DNA from: Kiritimatiellia bacterium
GTDB lineage: Bacteria > Verrucomicrobiota > Kiritimatiellia > UBA8416 > YA12-FULL-48-11
Assembly (NCBI GenBank): GCA_028716365.1
Contig: JAQUPZ010000002.1
Coordinates: 1 to 64,000, forward strand
DNA: 64,000 nucleotides
Reading direction: 5' to 3'
Shown: positions 34,648 to 44,496 of the stretch, piece after piece
How positions within the stretch are numbered: the stretch's first letter is position 1
Layout of the letters: each line of letters opens with the position of its first letter
Position numbers and translations under genes: made by a program
Notes under the pieces: model-generated
What the model was told of the DNA's origin: nothing
What the model saw: the letters and a program-made list of their open reading frames with translations, nothing else
Database searches by the model: none

Positions 34648-36371
34648 ACCTGCAATCGAACGTTGTACTCCACGCGAGTAATCAAAAAATAAGCAAATCA
34701 CCGGTATATCTTTCAATATTTGCATTCCCTGGCGCTGGTCAGTTTTTACAGCGGCGATGGATACCTGCCATATTCTATTCCTCGGCTTTTTTCTTTTTCT
34801 TTTTTCTTATTCTCGTTCGCGCAGGAAAATTATGGATCGGCACGTTAAAAAGCATAATGGATAATAAACCTTTTGAAAACATGTCATTTTCCAAATTCGT
34901 CTGGCCTCTTGGTATTTCCATATTTATTTATTTACTGAGTATATTGGACACAATAATAGCTTACCGTAAAGAATGCCAATTGCATGCCCAGCGGAAACTG
35001 GAAAATGCTCTTAAAAATATTCCTATAGTTACTATACTTTTGTTGACTTCATGCGTAATCAACAGCCAAGCGCAATGTGATGATATTTTCATGGCAATTC
35101 GATCCAATGATGTAGATCGTATTGATGCCATAATTGAAAAATCAGGTTTTGAAGTTATCAAAATGGGAACTACCGACGGGATCACTCCACTACATCTTGC
35201 AGCAGCATTAAACCGTTATAGTCCAGCTGCGTTTCTCATCAGTGCAGGGGCTGATGTCAATGCGCGTACCTCTGGTGGTTTTACACCTCTTCATTGGGCC
35301 GCGAGCAAGGATTCCATGGAAACCGCAAAGCTTCTTATCAAGTCCGGTGCCGATGTTAATGCCAAGGCAACCTCTGGCATCACCCCTCTGCACTGGGCCG
35401 CAAATAAAAATGCAACAAACCTCCTCGCAATGTTAATTGCCGCCGGCGCTGACGTAGAAGCAAGAACCGATAATGGATTCACCCCGCTCCACTGGGCTAC
35501 ACTTAAAAAATCCTTCGAGGCAGCGAGATGGCTCGCATTCAAAATCGCCTCTGATCAAGTTGATGACGAAGTTAAAAACGAAGTATTAATCAAACCTTCG
35601 CAATCAATCATTCAATATGTTCTCAGTGATGAATCCGTATCTACAAATCCGGTACCACAAACATCAGCAAAACTCGATTCTGACGGCAAAACACTGGCAG
35701 TACCGATCGGAATGAACGAAACACTTTTTTTTGTATGGATCGAACCCCTGAAATTGTGGGTCAGTAAATATGAGACAACAAATGCACAATTCAAGCGATT
35801 TAAGCCGGATCACAACAGCATGTTCCGCGAAAGTTTTAAATTGAATAATCCAGACCAGCCTGTTGTCTACGTGAGTTGGAATGATGCAAAAAATTTCTGC
35901 GACTGGCTTAATAAATATTTCTCCAGTTCCATACCTGTAAATTGTGAATTTCGGCTGCCGACTGACAAGGAATGGGTTTTAGCTGCCAGATGCGGAACCA
36001 ATCGTCTATATCCATGGGGAAATGAATGGCCTCCGAAGTACGGAAATTTTTCCGATCTTACGGCGAGAAAAGAACTTTCAGATTGGGCCGGCATTAAAGG
36101 TTATGACGATGGATTTGCTGTAAGCTGTCCGGTTACTGAAAGCGGCGTAAATGAATGGAACTTATATGGATTAGCAGGAAATGTATGGGAATGGTGTGAT
36201 GACTGGTTCGATAATTCAAAAAAATATAAAGTCCGACATGGTGGTAGTTGGGATTTTGATGATCAGAAAAGCCTCAGGATAGATTATCGTGGTTTTGACA
36301 GATCTGGCACTCACGATGATACAGTCGGTTTCCGTGTTGTCATCAGTACAAAGAGGCAGAAAGGCTCATGA
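34644..36371 (+). CDS. Membrane protein with ankyrin repeats and SUMF1/FGE-like domain
   Basis: This 575-residue protein has a rare domain order. Residues 1-110 hold two to three membrane spans; a further hydrophobic segment sits near 125-145. Residues about 150-300 contain four ankyrin repeats (GITPLHLAA, GFTPLHWAA, GITPLHWAA, GFTPLHWAT). Residues about 350-570 form a formylglycine-generating-enzyme-like (SUMF1) domain with YVSWNDAKNFCDWLN, RLPTDKEW and GNVWEWCDDW. The catalytic cysteine region is replaced (RHGGSWDFDDQ, no Cys), so it is probably a binding fold and not a sulfatase-modifying enzyme. It is translationally coupled to the gamma subunit of the oxidoreductase. Confidence 0.85.
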   Translation: MNLQSNVVLHASNQKISKSPVYLSIFAFPGAGQFLQRRWIPAIFYSSAFFFFFFLILVRAGKLWIGTLKSIMDNKPFENMSFSKFVWPLGISIFIYLLSILDTIIAYRKECQLHAQRKLENALKNIPIVTILLLTSCVINSQAQCDDIFMAIRSNDVDRIDAIIEKSGFEVIKMGTTDGITPLHLAAALNRYSPAAFLISAGADVNARTSGGFTPLHWAASKDSMETAKLLIKSGADVNAKATSGITPLHWAANKNATNLLAMLIAAGADVEARTDNGFTPLHWATLKKSFEAARWLAFKIASDQVDDEVKNEVLIKPSQSIIQYVLSDESVSTNPVPQTSAKLDSDGKTLAVPIGMNETLFFVWIEPLKLWVSKYETTNAQFKRFKPDHNSMFRESFKLNNPDQPVVYVSWNDAKNFCDWLNKYFSSSIPVNCEFRLPTDKEWVLAARCGTNRLYPWGNEWPPKYGNFSDLTARKELSDWAGIKGYDDGFAVSCPVTESGVNEWNLYGLAGNVWEWCDDWFDNSKKYKVRHGGSWDFDDQKSLRIDYRGFDRSGTHDDTVGFRVVISTKRQKGS

Positions 36372-36465
36372 AATCCTCTGAGGCACCAAAAATTTGGCAT
36401 TATCAAAATACACAATGCCCTGTTTAGCACATCCTCCCGCCATGCGTTCAAGAACCAGCAGGCTT

Positions 36466-37854
36466 TTACCTGAGTAACACATCCCCTGTAATTTTAAATC
36501 CCTTACCCAGCTTTTTACCAAAATCTTCCGGTACGAGCGCAAAACACGGATCGATTTCCACACGATAGCGCGGTTTCCCTTTTGTATCCCTAGGGATACT
36601 TATACCTATCAACTCAAACCATCTAAACCATTTTTTCATCATATCTGCTCTTGTGGTTGCCGGTGAATCAGAACCTTCAGCATTCTTTACAGGTGAAAAC
36701 TCCTCCTCCCTGGCAAACTCAACATTAATCGTGCACCGAGCATCAGGAATAACATCAAATATAAATTTCTCGAACTTATAAGCATTCGGCTTATCAGGTT
36801 TAACGGTCTTTCCATCATTCCCGCAATAAGGGACCTTCTTGTGTGCAACATGAAGCGGAATCGTTGCATCAGCCTCTTTCCTGAGAAAATCCAGCGAAAA
36901 CACATGAATTGCCACGCTCCCATATTTGAATTTCAGTTCTCCATCAGGCAAACGCGCATGTTTTTGTTCTTTGGTAAGTTCGGTGTACTCGACAACAGCA
37001 TTTCTGCCGTTCTTTACAACAACAACCCCTATCCCCTCATCAGGGTCCCTCTTTGAACACACCTTTACTGATATATCAGCCTTATTTAGTCGATGAAGAC
37101 CTATGAATGCAGGCTCAGCTATTTCAACAAGCGGATTATCCACTTGGAAATAGAAAAGAGTTTCCAATCCTCTTTTCTCCATATCATCGAATATTCCCCT
37201 TGCGCGTAATGCGGCAAGAATCCCCCCGTGGCCATCCGGACTCATGAATATCCGGCCTGGTGCATCAAGAATGATCTTCCCATCTTTGTCAAGCGCAGGC
37301 CACATACCCTGCACAAAGAACAGTACCCTGTCCTCGGAAAGACCAAAATAATTGTTCTGAACAAAAAAATCCTTTGTAGCCTTATCATTTGCAAGACTCG
37401 TCATGATATAAAATGGTATTTTTGCCTTATATTTATTTTCAAGCCCAAGTATTTTTTTCGAATGGATTTCAAATAAAGAAGCGTTTGTTATCGGTGCAAT
37501 ACCGTAACAACCCTTCGGGCCTTCAAATCCCAGTCGTGATCCCTGTCCGCCGGCCACAAGCACAACCCCTACAACTCCGGCTCTTATCGCATCTTCCCCC
37601 GCACCAGCAGCTTTCGGTTCCTTGGCGGCAGACAAAGGTATTACTTCTGCCGGCTGGATATCGGATTTCGATGACTTGGTACCATTATCTGATAACATAT
37701 CTTTCATCCGAATCAGACTTTCGAAATCCAGTCCCTCGATCTGTAACAGCAAAGCTTTCCTCTGATCATTATCCAGACGGTCCCAAAATCGTAAAACATG
37801 AGGCTGCCCATTTCTTTCGAGAATTTCCTTAGCCTTGTCAAAATTGAGAGCCAT
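36466..37854 (-). CDS. UDPGP-family UTP-sugar-1-phosphate uridylyltransferase
   Basis: This 462-residue enzyme belongs to the eukaryote-like UDPGP family (UDP-glucose/UDP-GlcNAc pyrophosphorylase, UAP1 type), distinct from bacterial GalU and GlmU. The nucleotide-binding signature VLVAGGQGSRLGFEGPKGCY lies near residue 98. Other family blocks are MTSLANDKATKDFF, FMSPDGHGGILAAL and FYFQVDNPLVEI. It transfers UMP from UTP to a sugar phosphate to make a UDP-sugar for envelope glycans. Substrate (glucose or N-acetylhexosamine) cannot be fixed from motifs. Confidence 0.9.
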   Translation of the reverse strand: MALNFDKAKEILERNGQPHVLRFWDRLDNDQRKALLLQIEGLDFESLIRMKDMLSDNGTKSSKSDIQPAEVIPLSAAKEPKAAGAGEDAIRAGVVGVVLVAGGQGSRLGFEGPKGCYGIAPITNASLFEIHSKKILGLENKYKAKIPFYIMTSLANDKATKDFFVQNNYFGLSEDRVLFFVQGMWPALDKDGKIILDAPGRIFMSPDGHGGILAALRARGIFDDMEKRGLETLFYFQVDNPLVEIAEPAFIGLHRLNKADISVKVCSKRDPDEGIGVVVVKNGRNAVVEYTELTKEQKHARLPDGELKFKYGSVAIHVFSLDFLRKEADATIPLHVAHKKVPYCGNDGKTVKPDKPNAYKFEKFIFDVIPDARCTINVEFAREEEFSPVKNAEGSDSPATTRADMMKKWFRWFELIGISIPRDTKGKPRYRVEIDPCFALVPEDFGKKLGKGFKITGDVLLR

Positions 37855-37916
37855 ATCCGTTACTTATATCCCAAATTGCTTATTGCGAAATGTAGTTTTT
37901 GTAGATACCGACAAAC

Positions 37917-40900
37917 TCACATATTATTAAGTGCTTTTTTTAAATTCTCAAATTCCCTGTAACTATCTTCCGGTAAATTACCCTGCTTCCCTGAAATTGT
38001 AGCGATAAGATTAATCGCCTTCTCCTTATTTCCACGCAAGACCTGTAACTGAGCCATATGTACAACAAGAGACATCATGTCAGGCGCCATGGACATACCA
38101 TGTTCAATTGCCTTTTCTGCTTCATCCAGCTTGTTAATTTTCATCAGAATAACGCCTAACGTATCCCACGCGGCATAATTCTTGTCATTCAATTCAATCG
38201 AACCTCTTGCCATCTTTTCAGCTTCATCATATTCACCCATCACATTAAGTACCCAGGCCAAATCATTCATTGTTTCCGGAGACTTTCTCCTCTCAAGACT
38301 CTTTCGATACGAATCTTCAGCAAGCGAATATTCCCGGTCATGAAACTGCAATGACCCGCGAATATAATTTCCAAGCGCATTATTCGGATCCAGTTTAAGC
38401 AACCGCTTAACATGGACTTCTGCTTCTTTTTTCCGACTTTCCGCCACATCCAACCTGACCAACAATTCAAGAACCGACAAATTGTTAGGCATCGCCCTGA
38501 GCGATGCCTCAAAATTATTTCTTGCATCAACAATATTGTTCCGGACCAACCCGAGATGTCCCTTCGCTACAAGGAGAAGACTACTCGACAGAACCTTATT
38601 CTCCTGTATACGCTTGATACATTCCTGTAAAGCCGTCAAATCACGTTGTTGAGTATAAATACCCATCAACATCAGCCATGCCCTCTTGACATTTGCGGCA
38701 CCAATCCCCTCAGGTTTCAAATCAACAACTTCTTCCAAACCGATACGAGCCTGCGCCAGATTCCCGGCCATAAGGTTAAATAACGCCATTTCCACTGTAA
38801 CACTTGATCTTGGCACACCGGCAATTTCAGCCTTTTTCAGATACTCCACAGCCTGTTTAAACTCATGCTTTCTTGCCAAAATCCGGGCCATTCCCATCAG
38901 CGCACGATGATTACCGGGATTTTCAACTAGTAATTCATAGTACAGTGTTTCACTGTCCTCATCATGTTCCTGGACGAGATAAACATCTGCAAGCACCTGT
39001 TTAACCGCACCCTTTTTATCACCTGGCAGGAGATCCATCGCTTTCTTCAACCCTACAATTGCCGCACCTGGCTGTCCTGAGAAAGCCCAGACAAGACCAA
39101 GACGGGCAAATGCTTCAGGAGTCCTCACATATCCATATGCACGTGACAATGTCCAGATATCCGGTCTTTTTGAATAATCCCTGGAAAGTAAAGCTTTCAT
39201 ACTGTTTCTTATACTTTCCGCCTGATCAGTTTTGTACCCCTTGACAACCATGGTTGACAAATTAAGCAAAGCACTTATGTTATCCGGACACATATCACGT
39301 GCCTCATGATATAGACTGAACGCATCATCGTTTTTCCCCAGATCTTCCATCACACAACCAAGGTTTACAGCCAGCAAGCTGGTATTCCTCAACAGATGTC
39401 TGGCGTAATATGAAAGAACCGAGTTATCGGAAAAAGGTACAAGCAGAGGCACAAGCCTTGTCCATATTCTTCTATTCTCCTCAAGGAGTGTATTAACATC
39501 AAGCATCCGTATGTTCTGTACTCCATTAAAAACTAATCCACGGGGAACCACAGAATATCCGGCCCCTACCCATAAATCGCATGGCCACATAACCGCCAGT
39601 TTATTAGTCACATCAGGGTCAGTCTGCATCCATTCCTGCAATAAGGGGAACATTCCTGTTTTCGCCAGGTTCATAAGTCTTGGCCGCTCAAACTGCTTTG
39701 CAACATATTTCATATACGGCTCATTATCCCCGCGCCTGATATTCAGAATCTGAAGCGTCCGCCCGCGGTCTCTGGCCGCAATCATCAAGTGGTTATCAAG
39801 CATACCATCCGTTACCAGCCATTTCTGTTCGGGCAACAAACACTTAAGCACATCTTCGGCATACATATTGATAAAACTTGATCCTTTTCCCGTGGCCTGA
39901 TCGATATTCATAACTGGCGCTACACCAGCAAGTACGAACAAAGGAATGATAAGAAAAATTCCAAGACGTTCACCCAATCGAATCAAACCCGGCGACTCTG
40001 AATTCGACCATAACCCGGATGGAAGCAGATACCAATACGCAACAAGATAACCAAAAACCGAGGCTGTCAATACATAAGGAGTGACCAGAAGACGTCCAGA
40101 TTTAAACATCGACCACGGCGCAAAAGATGCATTCAACAGCACGCATAGAGCCAGGCCGGTCATCACGGCATGCAGAATGTAATACGTCCAGTCTCTCTCT
40201 TCATTCAATGCCCTCCCGGCAATAGTAATACACGTAAGCCACGGTATGGTGGTAAGAATTAAAACAATCAACCAACCGATTCGCGGGAGACTTCTCGTTA
40301 TCAGGAAGTACTGGTCCCGCCACATAAACCATATGATCTGGAAATAATTGGAGTACTCCCTCATCACATACCCTTCCGATCCGTAGAAAAAGAAAGCCGC
40401 AACAAAATACATCAGCAATCCTACTGTGCCCGATAATAATGCCAGCAGGACCGGTCTTGTACTTAACTCTTCTTTCTTCCATAAATCGAAAAGGAGATAA
40501 AAACCAAAAAGCGGAATAAACAAAATCAGTGTGGCAAACTCGACAACAGCCAAACCATAAATAAAAGAAAACAGAATCAGGATTTTTACTGATCGAGTAT
40601 CTATAAATTTTATAAAAAGTCTTGTTATACCCAGCAGCAAAAGTACATGAAATGAAGCAGGATGAGCCCGGTTGGACACAATCCAGAAAGGAATACAGAA
40701 CGCCAGGAAAATGGCGGATACAACACCAGCCAGCCTTGATGCTGTAACTGCTTTCTCCTTATTTACCGGATTGACACTGATCGTATTGAATATGGTTTTA
40801 GAAACAATCTGATACATTAACAAAACTGAAAAAGCACCGCATATTGCGCTGAAGATGTTTAATTTTACAGCCAACCCGCTTACCGGTAATTTAGACAAAA

Positions 40901-41093
40901 GGAATGCGATTCCGTTCCAAAACGGATCAAGTGGATTAAGTCTTGGGAAAAGGCCTGTCGCCTGAACAATAAGGTTTGCGGACTCACCTGGATATGCGCC
41001 GATACTAAGTGTGCCTAAATAAACTGCCAATGCAAGCACAGCAAGCACAAAACCAGTAAAACGATCCATCTTACTATCAATATCACTGTTCAT
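37917..41093 (-). CDS. DUF2723-like multi-spanning protein with TPR C-terminus
   Basis: This 1058-residue protein has an N-terminal half with 10 or more membrane spans. It begins with a DUF2723-like layout, in which GTLSIGAYPGESANL is an acidic-residue loop like those of lipid-linked sugar mannosyltransferases. The C-terminal half (about 560-1050) holds TPR repeats such as DDAFSLYHEARDMCPDNISALLNL and YAAWDTLGVILMKINKLDEA. It is probably a glycosyltransferase of the GT-C type acting on surface proteins or glycans, with TPRs for partner binding. The domain call is moderate, the architecture is clear. Confidence 0.75.
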   Translation of the reverse strand: MNSDIDSKMDRFTGFVLAVLALAVYLGTLSIGAYPGESANLIVQATGLFPRLNPLDPFWNGIAFLLSKLPVSGLAVKLNIFSAICGAFSVLLMYQIVSKTIFNTISVNPVNKEKAVTASRLAGVVSAIFLAFCIPFWIVSNRAHPASFHVLLLLGITRLFIKFIDTRSVKILILFSFIYGLAVVEFATLILFIPLFGFYLLFDLWKKEELSTRPVLLALLSGTVGLLMYFVAAFFFYGSEGYVMREYSNYFQIIWFMWRDQYFLITRSLPRIGWLIVLILTTIPWLTCITIAGRALNEERDWTYYILHAVMTGLALCVLLNASFAPWSMFKSGRLLVTPYVLTASVFGYLVAYWYLLPSGLWSNSESPGLIRLGERLGIFLIIPLFVLAGVAPVMNIDQATGKGSSFINMYAEDVLKCLLPEQKWLVTDGMLDNHLMIAARDRGRTLQILNIRRGDNEPYMKYVAKQFERPRLMNLAKTGMFPLLQEWMQTDPDVTNKLAVMWPCDLWVGAGYSVVPRGLVFNGVQNIRMLDVNTLLEENRRIWTRLVPLLVPFSDNSVLSYYARHLLRNTSLLAVNLGCVMEDLGKNDDAFSLYHEARDMCPDNISALLNLSTMVVKGYKTDQAESIRNSMKALLSRDYSKRPDIWTLSRAYGYVRTPEAFARLGLVWAFSGQPGAAIVGLKKAMDLLPGDKKGAVKQVLADVYLVQEHDEDSETLYYELLVENPGNHRALMGMARILARKHEFKQAVEYLKKAEIAGVPRSSVTVEMALFNLMAGNLAQARIGLEEVVDLKPEGIGAANVKRAWLMLMGIYTQQRDLTALQECIKRIQENKVLSSSLLLVAKGHLGLVRNNIVDARNNFEASLRAMPNNLSVLELLVRLDVAESRKKEAEVHVKRLLKLDPNNALGNYIRGSLQFHDREYSLAEDSYRKSLERRKSPETMNDLAWVLNVMGEYDEAEKMARGSIELNDKNYAAWDTLGVILMKINKLDEAEKAIEHGMSMAPDMMSLVVHMAQLQVLRGNKEKAINLIATISGKQGNLPEDSYREFENLKKALNNM

Positions 41094-41222
41094 TCTGGTG
41101 ATGCGTATTACCTTACTACGCCTTTATTTACAATGAGAAAAGATATTGAAATCACCTTATTCCATCCCGTAAGCAACAGCTTTCGGCATAAAGACTGAAC
41201 TTGAAGAATCGTATACTTTCCT

Positions 41223-42200
41223 TCATTTGGCTGCTTTAGGAAAACGCCTGCAGAAATCGCGTACAGATCTGGTGAAAGTCCATTCATCAGCTTCCGGCAG
41301 GGAACATGAAGGAGCTTCAATCCAACTTTCGATAACATACTGGTCTGGAGTCCCGCCAACAAATGCATAATCATACCCTTGCCGCATAATGGAAACATAC
41401 CAGGTAGAATCATCGGCAATATTCAAGCGTTTCATATGAGGATAGTCTGCGGCCCAATATATCAAACTAAAAGCGACTTTTCTTTGCCGACAGGCAATCT
41501 CCAGCTTTTTTACTTCACGCCAATTACCTGGATAAGTAGCGTTACCATTTGTAAAGTGATTCCAATCAACATCCAATCTGAAGAAATCTAAACCTCTACC
41601 CCCCATCTGCACAAGTTTGGCCTGTAATGCATCAATCCACCTGACAAGGTCTTCCCTCTGTATGAACGGATACGGCTCAATGTCACCAACGAGAATTTCG
41701 GGAAATTGCTTACGTACAAGAGCAATATAACTGGCAGTTTCCTCTACTGCATAGTCATCCGGTTTATGCAGGTCCTTCCGGACACAACAAAGCGGTTCAT
41801 CCATCGCAATCGCATGGATATTACCACCCAGGCGTTGAATACGATCCCACATTGGTCGCTCTATATTGAACGTTATTTCACCTGTCACACCCCAGGGCTT
41901 AACAGCGCCAACCTCCATTGCAAGCTTGATGTCCCATTGCTGTAACATGGAAAACCATTTCCGGAGTTCTTCATCTGTAAATTGCTTATTCAGGTTAAGG
42001 TCAGTATAGGCAAGAACGTTTATCAGGGAGCGTGTTTCCTTCCATCCTTCAGGTTTCTCAAAAAGTTCACGGAAGCACCTTCCCTTCTCATATGCCGGTG
42101 GCATCATCCAGACAATCGGCCTCGAACTTTCAACCTGTACCCTCACCTGCGCGAACAAGGTGATCGGCAGGAAAACCAAGAAACAAATTAACTGTTTCAT
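41223..42200 (-). CDS. Secreted TIM-barrel-like protein, possible glycoside hydrolase
   Basis: This 325-residue protein has a signal peptide (about 1-17, LICFLVFLPITLFA). The mature part reads like a small TIM barrel, with acidic strands AIAMDEP and VGDIEPYP and a later FFRLDVDW strand, the layout seen in glycoside hydrolases. I do not recognise a specific family, so the hydrolase call is an inference. It is followed, in the opposite-strand sense, by the TPR membrane protein after about 130 bases in which I see no promoter or terminator. Confidence 0.55.
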   Translation of the reverse strand: MKQLICFLVFLPITLFAQVRVQVESSRPIVWMMPPAYEKGRCFRELFEKPEGWKETRSLINVLAYTDLNLNKQFTDEELRKWFSMLQQWDIKLAMEVGAVKPWGVTGEITFNIERPMWDRIQRLGGNIHAIAMDEPLCCVRKDLHKPDDYAVEETASYIALVRKQFPEILVGDIEPYPFIQREDLVRWIDALQAKLVQMGGRGLDFFRLDVDWNHFTNGNATYPGNWREVKKLEIACRQRKVAFSLIYWAADYPHMKRLNIADDSTWYVSIMRQGYDYAFVGGTPDQYVIESWIEAPSCSLPEADEWTFTRSVRDFCRRFPKAAK

Positions 42201-42230
42201 GCCATTTTTCGGTTAGTATGTAAGAATATG

Positions 42231-43133
42231 CTATTTGGACTGGCGCATCCCTTTTACACGCGTCCGTATGGAATAGAGTCCCTTACTGGCGGTAATAAAC
42301 AAAGTTTGTCTGTCTTTGCCCCCAAAACAAATATTTGCAGACCATGGCTCGGGCACATCGATTTGTTCAATTTTCCTGCCCGTACGATCAAAGACCATTA
42401 CGCCTTTACCGGTAAGATAAATATTATTCTCACTATCAACAGTCATGCCATCCGAACCCTGTTCACACAAAAGCTTCTTATTGGCCAGTGTACCGTCAGA
42501 CTGGATTTCAAAAGAATACGTTTTCTTTGCGCCAAGATCGGACACATATAGAATTTTACCGTCGGATGTTCCAATAATACCGTTAGGCTGGTTCAAATCC
42601 TCAATAACGCGAATTAGTTTCCGACCGTCTGACGAAAGAAAATAAACATGCTGACCATCCTGCGGCATCGAAGTATGCTTCCACCAAGATCGTTGATAGT
42701 AGGGATCAGTAAAATACATTCCGCCATCCGGTCGTAACCAGACATCGTTCGGGCCATTCAGTAATTTCCCATTATAATCCTTGATCAATACTGTAACTTT
42801 GCCTTCCGGGTCAATAGACCACATTTCGTTCTTTTCATCTGCACAGGAAATCAGGTTCCCTTTAACATCAAAAAACATCCCGTTGGATCGTCCCGATGGT
42901 TGCTTGAATGTTGAAAGCGTACCGTTTACGCTCCATTTCATGATCCGATCATTAGGTTGATCTGTGAAAAACACGTTACCAGAAGCATCGCAAGTAGGAC
43001 CCTCTGTGAATTTAAATTCCCCCGACAACTTTTCCAACTTTGCGCCTGGCGCAATAATACCGTCTGCACCAAATAATCTCGAACTGAAGATTAAAATAAA
43101 ACCAATGACCATCTGTATTTTTCCATTATTCAT
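42231..43133 (-). CDS. Exported SMP-30/gluconolactonase-family protein
   Basis: This 300-residue protein starts at the ATG at 43133, preceded by GGAAAGG, and has a signal peptide (IQMVIGFILIFSSRLFG). The body is a six-bladed beta-propeller of the SMP-30/LRE family, with FTEGPTCDASGNVFFTD, then NGPNDVWLRPDGGMYFTDP, and NQPNGIIGTSDGKILYVSD, each supplying metal ligands. It probably hydrolyses sugar lactones or related esters in the periplasm. It sits 30 bases before the TIM-barrel-like gene, so a joint carbohydrate role is plausible. Confidence 0.88.
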   Translation of the reverse strand: MNNGKIQMVIGFILIFSSRLFGADGIIAPGAKLEKLSGEFKFTEGPTCDASGNVFFTDQPNDRIMKWSVNGTLSTFKQPSGRSNGMFFDVKGNLISCADEKNEMWSIDPEGKVTVLIKDYNGKLLNGPNDVWLRPDGGMYFTDPYYQRSWWKHTSMPQDGQHVYFLSSDGRKLIRVIEDLNQPNGIIGTSDGKILYVSDLGAKKTYSFEIQSDGTLANKKLLCEQGSDGMTVDSENNIYLTGKGVMVFDRTGRKIEQIDVPEPWSANICFGGKDRQTLFITASKGLYSIRTRVKGMRQSK

Positions 43134-43289
43134 CGCATTACTTACCTTTCCCGAAGAATTAACACCCTGACGAACATTACATTGCAGTATCATGTAAACT
43201 TAGGGTCGCAATACGGCTGGTGTCAACGTCAAATGATTTTCACATTTTGCATCAACTTTCCCTGCAATAATTATCCAGCAAGTGTCTTC

Positions 43290-43318
43290 TTGACTCCAGA
43301 AAAAGGCAGAGGCATATT
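43290..43318 (+). promoter_or_regulatory. Candidate sigma-70 promoter of argC
   Basis: TTGACT at 43290-43295 and CATATT at 43313-43318 are separated by exactly 17 bases. The argC ATG at 43346 lies 28 bases further on, with AAAGGAG before it. Both boxes are imperfect (the -10 matches four of six), so this is a moderate call. Confidence 0.4.
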
Positions 43319-43345
43319 GAACTTCTTTGAAAAGGAGTAAATCGA

Positions 43346-44404
43346 ATGATAAAGGCTAAGATAATTGGTGCTGGTGGTTATGGCGGAGTTGGTATTACAG
43401 AACTGCTTTTAGGACATCCTGAAGCAAAGATTAACGCCCTTGTTGATGTTGAAAATCCGGGAACACCGATCAGTAAGATATATCCTCACCTGACAGGTTT
43501 TTGCGATATGACCATCGTCGACCCATCAGATACCAAGGCCAATGAACCTGTTGATGTTGTTTTTATGGCTACACCTGATGGTGTCGGGATGAAACTTGCC
43601 CCCGCCGAACTCTCAAAAGGCGCCAAGGTTATAGACTATAGCGGTGACTTCAGATTCAATTCAAAAGAAGATTATGCCGAGTATGCGCGAAGAATCGGCA
43701 GGAATCCGGAACATGCTTCTGCTGATTTGCTTTCCCAGTCGGTATACGGTCTCGCTGAATTACACAGGAAAGAAATCTCAAAAAAAACAAACATCGTTGG
43801 GAATCCAGGTTGTTTTGCCGTCAGCTGTATCCTCGGGCTCTCCCCGGCAATCAGGAATGGCCTTATCGATAAAGATACTATTATCTGCGACTGCAAGACT
43901 GGTGTTTCAGGGGCTGGAAAGAAACCCAGCCCGACATTCCACTACCCTGCCCGTTATGAGCAGATGAATGCATATAAACTGGCGGGACACCAGCATGTAT
44001 GTGAAATAGAGAGAGAACTTGGGAAACAGGCAGATACGGATGTGAAAATCACTTTCACCGCCCAAGTAATACCATTGTGCAGGGGGATAATGTCGACTTT
44101 GTACGGTACACTTTCAAAGAAAATGACCGAACTGCAAGTACTGGATGTTTACAGGAAATTCTATAAAAATGACGTTTTTGTCCGTATTTTCGAAAGCACT
44201 GCACCCATAGGCTCCCCTCACGTAAGAGGCACAAACTACTGCAATCTCGTGGTTAGCGTTGATGTACGAACCAACCGGCTCAGGGTTGTTTCATACATAG
44301 ATAACCTTGTTAAAGGACAGGCCGGTTCAGCTCTACAGAACATGAATCTTCTCTTTGGCATGCCTGAAACAAATGGCCTCGACAAGCCCGGCATCTATCC
44401 GTAA
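43346..44404 (+). CDS. argC: N-acetyl-gamma-glutamyl-phosphate reductase
   Basis: This 352-residue enzyme reduces N-acetylglutamyl phosphate with NADPH in arginine synthesis. It has the Rossmann start IGAGGYGGVGITELLLGHPE, the catalytic cysteine in NPGCFAVSCILGLSPA and the family block GVSGAGKKPSPTFHYPARYE. A histidine-rich AGHQHVCEIE stretch follows. Length is normal. No other arginine gene is adjacent; argC stands alone ahead of the bactofilin genes, about 90 bases before the first. Confidence 0.95.
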   Translation: MIKAKIIGAGGYGGVGITELLLGHPEAKINALVDVENPGTPISKIYPHLTGFCDMTIVDPSDTKANEPVDVVFMATPDGVGMKLAPAELSKGAKVIDYSGDFRFNSKEDYAEYARRIGRNPEHASADLLSQSVYGLAELHRKEISKKTNIVGNPGCFAVSCILGLSPAIRNGLIDKDTIICDCKTGVSGAGKKPSPTFHYPARYEQMNAYKLAGHQHVCEIERELGKQADTDVKITFTAQVIPLCRGIMSTLYGTLSKKMTELQVLDVYRKFYKNDVFVRIFESTAPIGSPHVRGTNYCNLVVSVDVRTNRLRVVSYIDNLVKGQAGSALQNMNLLFGMPETNGLDKPGIYP

Positions 44405-44496
44405 GATTCTCTTGTTTTCAGGTCAGAAACGGTATCAACCTGTGTACTAGAAGTACCGGGGAAAATTGTTATCTATATTCAGACGGGAGGTATCAA

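Noticed and set aside
34644..36371. Active formylglycine-generating enzyme
   Set aside because: The C-terminal region lacks the catalytic cysteines and no sulfatase gene is nearby.
44444..44456. GTACT-AGA-AGTAC hairpin after argC as terminator
   Set aside because: The stem is only five base pairs with a three-base loop and no U-run follows.
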